This document shows positions 9,240-16,003 of a stretch of DNA of 20,217 nt, one piece after another (positions within the stretch are counted from its first letter, which is position 1; the number at the start of each line of letters is the position of its first letter). Source of the DNA: Bacteroidales bacterium (GTDB lineage: Bacteria > Bacteroidota > Bacteroidia > Bacteroidales > P3); the NCBI GenBank assembly GCA_031286005.1, contig JAITVC010000083.1:1-20217 (forward strand). Reading direction: 5' to 3'. Position numbers and translations under genes: made by a program. Below the pieces are notes generated by a model. It saw only the letters and a list, made by a program, of their open reading frames with translations. It searched no databases and was not told where the DNA came from.

Positions 9240-9737
9240 TTAATTAATCACCGCTCCCGATTCACTCTCTTCAGGCACTTCCTTCCGCCGCCGTGTAGAT
9301 GGGAAGCGAGCTTTCAGTTCCTCATACACAGCTTTGGCGCCCGAAACGTTCCGGGCAGCAGCCTCTTTGGTCGAGCGGTAGAACATCAGCGCAGCTTGGT
9401 AGGCTTCGCTACCGGCCAGCATCGAGGTGTCGTCTGTGCCCTGTTGCAGTTGTCGTAGTGCGTTGTTCAACAACAGCAGCTGGGTTGCATCGGTAAAATC
9501 AATGCTAAAGGCATTCATATCCAAGTACGGAGGGCAAAGCATCGGGTTTTGTCCGGCCAGCTCGTGTGCCTTCGACACAAAAGCAAGCGATTTGTCGCCC
9601 ATCTTTATCATGCTGTGCCGCTGGTCAGCAGTAAGGTTCATCAAATAAGGCGCCAATGCTTCGGCTGCCTCAGAAATTCTTTTTTGTGCCTCCCCCAACA
9701 CTTCGGTTGGGATAGCTTTGTTATGGGTGTTTTCCAT
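9240..9737 (-). CDS. Conserved hypothetical protein of Bacteroidetes type, function unknown
   Basis: A 165-residue protein with no signal peptide or membrane segment, predicted largely helical and cytoplasmic. Its centre has KMGDKSLAFVSKAHELAGQNP (split here as residues ~46-66). I associate this pattern with a widespread family of uncharacterised Bacteroidetes proteins that begin MEN-x-HNK. I know of no established function. The C-terminus is charged (PSTRRRKEVPEESES) and probably disordered. The start at 9737 is supported by the MENTHNK opening and by a good promoter match ~50 bp upstream. The stop overlaps a TGATTAATTAATCA palindrome (9237-9250), and a bidirectional terminator follows within 20 bp, so it is a monocistronic unit. 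Its only neighbour on the 3' side is the 21-bp repeat array. Confidence 0.75.
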   Translation of the reverse strand: MENTHNKAIPTEVLGEAQKRISEAAEALAPYLMNLTADQRHSMIKMGDKSLAFVSKAHELAGQNPMLCPPYLDMNAFSIDFTDATQLLLLNNALRQLQQGTDDTSMLAGSEAYQAALMFYRSTKEAAARNVSGAKAVYEELKARFPSTRRRKEVPEESESGAVIN

Positions 9738-9787
9738 TGTTTTATTGTTTTGTTTATTGGTTAAGTTGTTAATTTGTTTAGTAAGAG

Positions 9788-9822
9788 CAAACCTACGTGT
9801 TTGCCCGGTTAATCGGCAAAAA
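9788..9822 (-). promoter_or_regulatory. Bacteroidetes-type promoter for the 165-residue hypothetical gene
   Basis: Read on the minus strand, TTTTTG (9822-9817) and TAGGTTTG (9795-9788) are 21 bp apart. This matches the -33 TTTG and -7 TAnnTTTG elements at consensus spacing. The predicted start is near 9782, giving a leader of ~45 nt. Confidence 0.5.
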
Positions 9823-9951
9823 GGTACACAGTATAAGATGCAAGATATGGCGGGTCTTTATTCATTTTTCATTCTTAATTTTTCATTTTTCACTAATCAC
9901 TATTAACTACTCACCCTATATAACGCTCGACTGTCGATTTTCGTATACAAT

Positions 9952-10001
9952 TGTTAATAAAAAAAGCCAAAATGTTAATAAAAAGGGTGTTTTGTTGATA
10001 A
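9952..10001 (+). repeat. Three phased TGTTRATAA direct repeats (DnaA-box-like or iteron-like)
   Basis: TGTTAATAA at 9952-9960 and 9973-9981 and TGTTGATAA at 9993-10001 are all in the same orientation, 21 and 20 bp apart. The reverse complement of the third, TTATCAACA, differs by one base from the classical DnaA box TTATCCACA; the other two differ by two. They may be binding sites for a helix-phased DNA-binding protein, or chance in AT-rich sequence. Confidence 0.45.
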
Positions 10002-10029
10002 CTTTTTGGGGGAAACGGCTAATTTGATG

Positions 10030-10059
10030 TTTGTAGTTCGTAGTTTTTTTGTAATTTTG
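10030..10059 (+). promoter_or_regulatory. Bacteroidetes-type promoter directly abutting the Fib_succ_major gene
   Basis: TTTG (10030-10033) and TAATTTTG (10052-10059) are 18 bp apart, close to the -33/-7 consensus of Bacteroidetes. The expected start site is within a base or two of the ATG at 10065, which would make the mRNA leaderless or nearly so. Confidence 0.5.
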
Positions 10060-10064
10060 CTGCA

Positions 10065-10835
10065 ATGAAAAAATTTAATGCCATATTCATTCTTTTCGTC
10101 GCTGTTCAATTTACATTCGGACAAAACAGTTGTAATGATAGTATTCCTAATCGGATCGATAGTTTAGGTAAGGTTAGTTCTAATACGAACAAAGTTTTAT
10201 TTGACTGTAATGATAATGCTCCAGGTTGGGGTAATAGTCTTGGTAAAATAACTTTCTTAACAAATCAAACATGGTTTATAGGAAATCAAGAATGGTCTGA
10301 TGTTGTAATAGCAACGAATTGTAAAAAAGACAAATTTAATGCCGATGAAAGAATAAAGGTGCATGCCGAGAAAACTTTAATTGGAGATTACACAATTCCA
10401 GATTTTGATAGGATCTTAAGTCTGAATGCAGATTGTCGAAGAAACAAAGGTTATGGCGATTTGTTTTCTTGGTGTGCTGTCAGTCGTTTTCGCAACCAAC
10501 TTTGTCCAGATAATTGGCATATTCCTACTGTTGAAGATTTTAAAATACTACATACAGCACTTGGTGGGCAAGAGGTTGCTACAGGCTTGGGATACCATAG
10601 TGATATAATGCTGAAAAAATATATCAAATGGGGGGCTACCTATGGTGGTTGGTGCACACACGATGGAGAGTTACGTGGTCAAAATTATCATGCACGTTAC
10701 TGGACTCAAACTAAAGATTCCGAAAGCAGAAAATTTTCGTTGTTTTTATATTCGAGTGGTAATATTATTCCTGAAGATATAATAGAAAACGATACAGACG
10801 GGCTTATTGTACGTTGTGTCAGGTCAAGACAATAA
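10065..10835 (+). CDS. Secreted Fib_succ_major (FISUMP) domain protein
   Basis: A 256-residue protein with a Sec signal peptide (residues 1-20, ending FTFGQ). The C-terminal half matches the Fibrobacter succinogenes major paralogous domain pattern. Its landmarks are CPDNWHIPTVEDF (~147-159), LGG, LKKYIKWG, an aromatic and Gly-rich WGATYGGW stretch, RYWTQTKDSES and the terminal GLIVRCVRS. The function of this domain is not established; it is typical of secreted or surface proteins of Bacteroidetes and Fibrobacteres. There is no T9SS tail and no lipobox. The gene is visibly richer in A and T (many AAA, ATA, TTA and AAT codons) than the dut-pheS genes and stands alone between intergenic repeats, which suggests separate acquisition. 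The start is fixed, since there is no other Met before the signal peptide. Confidence 0.75.
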   Translation: MKKFNAIFILFVAVQFTFGQNSCNDSIPNRIDSLGKVSSNTNKVLFDCNDNAPGWGNSLGKITFLTNQTWFIGNQEWSDVVIATNCKKDKFNADERIKVHAEKTLIGDYTIPDFDRILSLNADCRRNKGYGDLFSWCAVSRFRNQLCPDNWHIPTVEDFKILHTALGGQEVATGLGYHSDIMLKKYIKWGATYGGWCTHDGELRGQNYHARYWTQTKDSESRKFSLFLYSSGNIIPEDIIENDTDGLIVRCVRSRQ

Positions 10836-10930
10836 TTTTTTATGTTTGGATTTTTCTTGTAGTATCAAAGTTTTTTTTACCTATAGCGACGATTTCATCC
10901 AGTGTTATTCAGTTAAGGGAACAATAGTAG

Positions 10931-10998
10931 TGGGATGTCTCGACTTCACTTCGTGGAGTTTATCCTGAGCGTAGTCGAAGGGCTCGCATGACGAGCGT
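10931..10998. repeat. Hairpin-forming intergenic repeat element
   Basis: This stretch contains ACTTCACTTCGTGGAGT (10943-10959), a 7-bp stem with a 3-nt loop, nested within TCGAC and GTCGA arms (10939-10978). A second small hairpin, GCTCG-CATGA-CGAGC, lies at 10982-10996. Its composition differs sharply from the AT-rich flanks. It resembles the dispersed repeats with GAGCGTAGTCGA-type sequence found between genes in many Bacteroidetes. That recognition is from memory, and copies elsewhere in this genome cannot be checked here. Confidence 0.5.
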
Positions 10999-11044
10999 TA
11001 TATTGGCAGGAAGAAGAAAAGAACTATCGCCTTTTAATTCTTAA

Positions 11045-11076
11045 TTTTTAATTATTAATTATTTTTTGTATCTTTG
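11045..11076 (+). promoter_or_regulatory. Promoter of the dut-envC-pheS gene cluster
   Basis: TATCTTTG (11069-11076) is an exact TAnnTTTG -7 box. A weak T-rich -33 element (TTTTTA, 11045-11050) lies 18 bp upstream. The start would be near 11082, with a ~15-nt leader before the dut ATG. No equally good promoter was seen in the gaps of the following six genes. Confidence 0.5.
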
Positions 11077-11096
11077 TACCTCGTGAATATAAAATT

Positions 11097-11528
11097 ATGA
11101 CTATTTCCATTCAGAATACATCTCTAAACCCGCTTCCGTCTTATGAAACAATCGGGGCGGCGGGTATGGACTTGCGTGCCAACCTCAGTGAGGACGTGGT
11201 GCTGAAACCTCTTGAACGGGCGTTAATCCCAACGGGTTTGCGCATCGAACTACCGATTGGCTACGAAGCCCAAGTGCGCCCCAGAAGTGGATTGGCTGCC
11301 AAACACGGCCTTACGGTGCTGAACTCGCCCGGTACAATTGATGCGGATTACCGAGGGGAAATCAAAGTGATATTGGTAAACCTGTCCAACGAAAACTTTA
11401 CGATTAAACATGGCGAACGCATTGCACAAATGATCATTGCCAAACACGAAACGGCAGTGTTGGTTGAGGTTGCCGAGCTATCGCAAACGCAACGCGGCGA
11501 GGGCGGATTTGGACATACCGGACGATAA
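11097..11528 (+). CDS. dut: dUTP diphosphatase (dUTPase)
   Basis: A 143-residue cytoplasmic trimeric dUTPase that hydrolyses dUTP to dUMP and pyrophosphate, limiting uracil incorporation into DNA and supplying dUMP for dTMP synthesis. All five family motifs are visible: AAGMDLRA (21-28), [11 protein letters not shown] (62-72), [14 protein letters not shown] (75-88, with the catalytic Asp at about 82), GERIAQMI (106-113) and the C-terminal lid [11 protein letters not shown] (133-143). Its length is close to the 145-155 residues usual in bacteria. The usual Ser of the GFGSTG lid is His here. It is the first gene of a tightly spaced cluster; the next gene starts 3 bp after its stop. Confidence 0.96.
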   Translation: MTISIQNTSLNPLPSYETIGAAGMDLRANLSEDVVLKPLERALIPTGLRIELPIGYEAQVRPRSGLAAKHGLTVLNSPGTIDADYRGEIKVILVNLSNENFTIKHGERIAQMIIAKHETAVLVEVAELSQTQRGEGGFGHTGR

Positions 11529-11531
11529 ACT

Positions 11532-13304
11532 ATGAGAACACCTTTAAGATACAAAGCCTTTCTGACCGGCATCGTTTTGACTACGGCAATGGTTTTTACG
11601 TCCTGCAAAAGCAAACAGGCGGTTGTGGCCAACCATGCGGAGTCGGCTGATGTGTTGTTGCCACAGGCTTCTAAATTCTCGCAAGTCGAGCAAATGACCA
11701 TCGACAATGCTTTCTTGGAAGGTGTGAAACTGATGACGATTGAAGATTTTGCATCTGCGCAGAACGTTCTGTTGGATGTGTTGCAAATGGATAACAATCA
11801 TGCACCGGCCAACTATGAGATGTCAAAAATCAAGTTGATGCAAAATGAGTTGGACGAGGCGGAAATCTACGCCGAACGGGCTTCCCGCTTGTCGCCAAAC
11901 AATAAATATTATCTCGAACATTTGGCCTATATCTATCGCCAAAGCAATAACCAGCCGCAGGCATTGATGTGTTTTCAGCGGTTGACCAAGTTGGACCCAC
12001 GCAATGATGATTATCTGTATGAAGCAGCCAACACCTATTTGCTTTTAGGCAAGCCTTTGGAGGCTGTGAAAATCTACGATACCATCGAACGCAAGCACGG
12101 TATTCTGGACGAGATTTCCATGCAAAAGATCAAGATTTATCAAACGCTTGGCAAGGATGAGAATGTGCGCCAAGAACTCGCCAATCTCATTCGGAATTTT
12201 CCGAACGAAACGAAGTATCTCTTGATTTTGGCCGAAATGAACATGCGTGCCAACAAGTATAAAGAGGCCTACGCCGATTATCAGAAGATTTTAGCGCTGG
12301 ATCCCGAAAATGCTTACATTCATCTGTCTTTGGCTGATTATTACAAGGCACAGAATGACACGGCAAAAGTGTTTGAGGAATTGGCATTGGCATTCCAAAA
12401 TCCACAATTGGATATTGATGCGAAAATAACGTTGCTGTTGCCACTTTACAGGCTTTCTTCGCAAAAAGAAAACACCTATAAACTGCTTGATGCTGTGCTT
12501 TCGGCACATCCAGCCGATGCGAAAGCGTTATCTATCTACGCCGACTTTCTGCAACGTGATGACCGCTATGCGGAAGCACGTAATAAATACCGGGAGGTCA
12601 TTCAACAAAATGTGTCGAAATATTTGATTTGGGAAGCCTTGTTGTTTTGCGATTTGAATTTGATGGATACCGCATCTTTGCTGAACGATGCGCAGCAGGC
12701 GTTGGAGCAGTTCCCCGAACAGCCGTTGGTGTATTACATGCTGGGCATAGCGTATAACCTCAAAGCCGACTACGACATGGCTATGCAATATTTGGAGCAA
12801 GCCATACCTCTGGCACAAACCAATCGCCGCTTGTTAACTCAACTTTACAGTGATTTGGGCGATATTTACCATCAGTTGAAGAATCCCGAAAAATCGGATT
12901 TGAATTATCGCAAAGCCTTAGAGATTGAGCCGGAAAATGCGTTGGTGCTAAACAATTTTGCTTATTTCTTATCCGTGCGGAAAGAGCAGCTGGACGAAGC
13001 CGAAAAGATGGCTCGCTTGGTTTGTCAGAGAAATCCGAACAACCCGACGTATTTGGATACATTCGCATGGGTTTTGTATCAACGAGGCAAATATAAAGAA
13101 GCGAAAAGCATTATGGAATTGGCGTTGAAATACAGCGTCAGTCAAGAAGCGACCTTGCTTGAGCATTACGGGGATATTCTTTGGAAGTTCGGCGACAAAG
13201 ATCAAGCGTTGAATTTTTGGAAACAAGCCAAAGGAGTGGATGAAGCAGCCTGTTCGGATGTCCTAAATCAAAAAATAGAAACCCAAAACCTCATAGAAAA
13301 CTAA
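11532..13304 (+). CDS. TPR-repeat lipoprotein
   Basis: A 590-residue lipoprotein. The signal peptide ends with a lipobox at FTSC, with Cys25 as the predicted lipidated residue followed by KSK. The rest is an almost continuous array of tetratricopeptide repeats. Examples are APANYEMSKIKLMQNELDEAEIYAERASRLSPN (split here, ~85-120), DYQKILALDPENAYIHLSLADYY and NYRKALEIEPENALVLNNFAYF near the C-terminus. It probably sits on the periplasmic face of the outer membrane and scaffolds protein contacts; the partner is unknown. It lies 3 bp after dut and 3 bp before the DUF4292 lipoprotein. From memory, the order dut, TPR protein, DUF4292, M23-type protein is conserved in Bacteroidales, which suggests an envelope role shared with the next two genes. 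Confidence 0.85.
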   Translation: MRTPLRYKAFLTGIVLTTAMVFTSCKSKQAVVANHAESADVLLPQASKFSQVEQMTIDNAFLEGVKLMTIEDFASAQNVLLDVLQMDNNHAPANYEMSKIKLMQNELDEAEIYAERASRLSPNNKYYLEHLAYIYRQSNNQPQALMCFQRLTKLDPRNDDYLYEAANTYLLLGKPLEAVKIYDTIERKHGILDEISMQKIKIYQTLGKDENVRQELANLIRNFPNETKYLLILAEMNMRANKYKEAYADYQKILALDPENAYIHLSLADYYKAQNDTAKVFEELALAFQNPQLDIDAKITLLLPLYRLSSQKENTYKLLDAVLSAHPADAKALSIYADFLQRDDRYAEARNKYREVIQQNVSKYLIWEALLFCDLNLMDTASLLNDAQQALEQFPEQPLVYYMLGIAYNLKADYDMAMQYLEQAIPLAQTNRRLLTQLYSDLGDIYHQLKNPEKSDLNYRKALEIEPENALVLNNFAYFLSVRKEQLDEAEKMARLVCQRNPNNPTYLDTFAWVLYQRGKYKEAKSIMELALKYSVSQEATLLEHYGDILWKFGDKDQALNFWKQAKGVDEAACSDVLNQKIETQNLIEN

Positions 13305-13307
13305 CTC

Positions 13308-13979
13308 ATGAAGAATAGTACGATTGCATGTATACTGCTTACCTTTGTGGCCATCATGCCAGCCTGCAAATCAACCAAACAAGTGCAAAGTCAAGCTCCC
13401 GTGATTACCGAAATGCCAAGTACAGAGCCGGTCGTATCTGTTCAACAACAATCGCCCGACACGGTGGTTGCTCCCCCTCTTGACCAACTGAGTCTTACCT
13501 TTGACTGGTTTTCAGCTAATCTCAACGGAACGGTCAATATGAATGGCGACCAAATGTCTTTTGGCGGACAACTACGCATCAAAAACAACGAACAAATCTG
13601 GATCATGATCTCCGCAATGGGAGGCTTGATGGAAGTGGCTCGATTGAAAGTAACGCCCGATTCGGTATTCCTCTACAACAAGTATGAAAAAACGGCGACT
13701 ATACGAGATTTAGGTTTTTTCAAAGAATTAACAGGAATAGATTTCACATTTGACATGCTACAAAACTTGTTGATAGGAATTTATTCGTTAGACTATCCCG
13801 CCGTAAAGATAAATTACGAAAACTATGACATTTTTAACGGTGCCGAAGTTCCTCAAAGAATAATCGTAGAAATGAAAGAGCCTACGCTTTTTGAATTGCA
13901 ATTGAATTACCAACGCATACAAGTCAACGTGCCTCAAAATATGCCGTTTTCTATTCCCGAATCTGTTAAGAAAATATAA
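13308..13979 (+). CDS. DUF4292-type lipoprotein, possibly LolB-like
   Basis: A 223-residue lipoprotein with lipobox MPAC (Cys20) followed by KSTKQ and a low-complexity linker (~25-60). The folded part (~62-223) is rich in beta strands: DWFSANLNGTVNMNGDQ, FGGQLRIKNNEQIWIMIS, VARLKVTPDSVFLYNKYEK, then a helical FDMLQNLLIG and paired strands to the end. This matches DUF4292 proteins of Bacteroidetes. The order of strands, the LRIKNNEQIWI segment and the TPDSVFLYNK segment recall the half-barrel of LolA/LolB lipoprotein carriers. That relation is an inference that a structure comparison could test. It sits 3 bp after the TPR lipoprotein and 2 bp before an EnvC-like gene. Confidence 0.8.
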   Translation: MKNSTIACILLTFVAIMPACKSTKQVQSQAPVITEMPSTEPVVSVQQQSPDTVVAPPLDQLSLTFDWFSANLNGTVNMNGDQMSFGGQLRIKNNEQIWIMISAMGGLMEVARLKVTPDSVFLYNKYEKTATIRDLGFFKELTGIDFTFDMLQNLLIGIYSLDYPAVKINYENYDIFNGAEVPQRIIVEMKEPTLFELQLNYQRIQVNVPQNMPFSIPESVKKI

Positions 13980-13981
13980 TT

Positions 13982-15289
13982 ATGACCTGTTTTTTGAATC
14001 GTACTACATGTTTAAAATCGGTAATAACGCTCGTTTTTATGAGTTGTTTGACGATGTCGTATGCACAAAAAAAACCAAGTAAAGCCAATCTACAAGCGCA
14101 AGCCAAGAAAATAGAATCACAAATTCAATACAACAACAAGTTACTTCAAGAAACATCGAAGTCGAAGAGTGCAAACCTCAATCAACTGGCAATACTGAAC
14201 AATCAAATCAACCAACGCGACCGCTTGATTAAAACGATAAACTCAGAGATTGCTGTTGTGAATAGTGATATTCAAAACTATGAACATCAAATAACATCGC
14301 TTCAACGGGACATCGCTAAGCTGAAATCCGAATATACCAAACTCTTGATTGCCACGCAGCGGCACATGAACCCATCGGAACAGTTCATGTTTGTTGTGGC
14401 TTCCGAAAATTTTAATCAGGCTTATCGCCGATTGAAATATTTTCAGCAATACAGTACGCATCGTAAGGAACAAGTTACGCTGATTCGTCAAAAACAAACC
14501 GAATTAGCCCAAACCAAATATTCGCTTGAGCAGGAAAAACAATCTAAAACGCAATTGTTAGACAAAGAACAAGTCGAGAAGAAAAGTTTGGATGCCGAGA
14601 AATCCAAGAAAAACAAAACCGTTTCCGAACTTCAAAAAAAAGAAAAGCAATTGCGGGAAAATATCAAAAAAGATCAAGCTGCCGCAAAGAAACTCTCGCA
14701 ACAAATTGAAAAAATCATAGCACAAGAAATAGAAGCCGCACGAAAAGCAGCGGCCAAGAAAGCAGCCGAACAAGCCAAGAAAAATAAAAAGCCAACGGTT
14801 ACACCAGCCAAATCCGCATCAAAGCCCAAAGATCCGGATGCTTATGAACTCACACCCGAAGAGAAGAAATTATCAAATAGCTTCGCTAGCAATCGGGGCA
14901 AACTTCCTTGGCCAACAGAATACGGCTCAATTACCGAACGTTTCGGAACGCATGAACATGAACTTTATAAAGGTGTTAAAATCAACAACGACGGTATTGA
15001 TATTACAACCCGCAAGGGCGAAGCCGTTCGCGCCGTATTTGATGGCATTGTTATGGGCGTGTATCCGTCTCCTTATGGCGATGCAAAAACGCTAATTCTT
15101 GTGCATGGAAATTATCGAACCGTTTACAGCAATTTGAAATCGGTAAGCGTGAAAAAAGGTCAAAAAGTAACCACCAAACAAACACTCGGAACCATTAACA
15201 CCTACGGCGCCGACGATAAGACGGTGTTGAAGTTCCAAATTTGGAAAGACCTGTCGAAACTGAACCCCGAACAATGGATTTCAAAATAA
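13982..15289 (+). CDS. envC: EnvC-like murein hydrolase activator with degenerate LytM (M23) domain
   Basis: A 435-residue periplasmic protein. The signal peptide is cleaved at about MSYA|QKK (residue 28). A long coiled coil (~35-255, heptads rich in Gln, Lys and Glu) leads into an Ala/Lys-rich linker and a C-terminal LytM/M23 domain (~300-433). Three M23 catalytic or zinc positions are changed. The first His of HxGxD is Asn336 (INNDGID; Asp340 is kept), the YxHL His is Asn (YSNL) and the LHFE-type His is Lys (LKFQIW). An active zinc peptidase is therefore unlikely. As in E. coli EnvC, which also has coiled coil plus degenerate LytM, the expected role is to activate an N-acetylmuramoyl-L-alanine amidase at the division site. 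No amidase gene is in the window. The gene name follows architecture rather than proven orthology. Confidence 0.85.
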   Translation: MTCFLNRTTCLKSVITLVFMSCLTMSYAQKKPSKANLQAQAKKIESQIQYNNKLLQETSKSKSANLNQLAILNNQINQRDRLIKTINSEIAVVNSDIQNYEHQITSLQRDIAKLKSEYTKLLIATQRHMNPSEQFMFVVASENFNQAYRRLKYFQQYSTHRKEQVTLIRQKQTELAQTKYSLEQEKQSKTQLLDKEQVEKKSLDAEKSKKNKTVSELQKKEKQLRENIKKDQAAAKKLSQQIEKIIAQEIEAARKAAAKKAAEQAKKNKKPTVTPAKSASKPKDPDAYELTPEEKKLSNSFASNRGKLPWPTEYGSITERFGTHEHELYKGVKINNDGIDITTRKGEAVRAVFDGIVMGVYPSPYGDAKTLILVHGNYRTVYSNLKSVSVKKGQKVTTKQTLGTINTYGADDKTVLKFQIWKDLSKLNPEQWISK

Positions 15290-15319
15290 TTAAAGTCACA
15301 ACTCAAATTTCTTTATGTC

Positions 15320-15979
15320 ATGAAAAAAATAATTACTATCGTATTGACCATGCTCTTTGCATCAACTATTGTATGCGCACAAAACCACAAGCGCGCCAAA
15401 GTTCAAATCACAACCACCGAAGGCGAAATCGTGATTGAACTCTATAATGAAACACCTGTTCACCGGGATAATTTTATCAAACTCGTGAAAGAAAATTTTT
15501 ACGACAGCACATTGTTTCACCGTTGCATCAAATCATTTATGATTCAAGGCGGCGACCCTGATTCCCGCAATGCCGCTCCCGGTAAGCTCTTGGGAAATGG
15601 TGATATTGGTTATACGTTGCCTGCCGAAATCAAGCAACCGCTTGTGCATACACGAGGCGCTTTGGCTGCCGCGCGAACAGGCGATAATGTAAATCCCGAA
15701 AAACGTTCGTCGGGATGTCAGTTTTACATCGTGCAAGGCCAAGTTTACACACTCGAACAAATGGAAAAATTCAATGCAAACCGGTTTGTTAAATACACGC
15801 CCGAACAAATCGAAGCCTATACCACCATCGGCGGAACACCACATTTGGATGGCGGTTATACGGTTTTCGGACATGTTGTAAGCGGTTTGGATGTGGTTGA
15901 AAAAATCTGTTCTATGATGACGGATAAATTCGATCGCCCGTTGAGTGATGTGAGAATGACAATGAAAATCGCAAAATAA
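15320..15979 (+). CDS. Secreted cyclophilin-type peptidyl-prolyl cis-trans isomerase
   Basis: A 219-residue protein with a signal peptide (cleavage about VCA|QN, residue 20) followed by a cyclophilin domain. The active-site signature is intact: FHR (Arg68), FMIQGGDP (Gln76), the Ala/Arg-rich ALAAARTGD, SSGCQFYIV (Gln134) and LDGGYTVFGHVVSGLDVV near the end. It catalyses proline isomerisation during protein folding, here in the periplasm. A segment rich in charged and aromatic residues (~141-170, YTLEQMEKFNANRFVKYTPE) is inserted between the QFYIV strand and the TPHLDGGY loop. The same insert occurs, as I recall, in other Bacteroidetes homologues. The gene lies 30 bp after envC and 24 bp before pheS. 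Confidence 0.93.
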   Translation: MKKIITIVLTMLFASTIVCAQNHKRAKVQITTTEGEIVIELYNETPVHRDNFIKLVKENFYDSTLFHRCIKSFMIQGGDPDSRNAAPGKLLGNGDIGYTLPAEIKQPLVHTRGALAAARTGDNVNPEKRSSGCQFYIVQGQVYTLEQMEKFNANRFVKYTPEQIEAYTTIGGTPHLDGGYTVFGHVVSGLDVVEKICSMMTDKFDRPLSDVRMTMKIAK

Positions 15980-16003
15980 GGTTAAAAAATTAAAGTTCCA
16001 ACT

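Larger units (their letters stand above)
9738..10064. other. 327-bp divergent intergenic region
   Basis: This AT-rich region separates the minus-strand hypothetical gene from the plus-strand Fib_succ_major gene. It holds a promoter for each and, between them, a TTCATTTTTCATTCTTAATT-like low-complexity stretch (9868-9905) and three phased TGTTRATAA repeats. I see no gene in it. Confidence 0.7.

Noticed and set aside
9797..10027. Plus-strand short frame in the divergent intergenic region
   Set aside because: The translation is low-complexity (Phe/Ser/Ile rich from AT-rich DNA) and covers both promoter-like regions.
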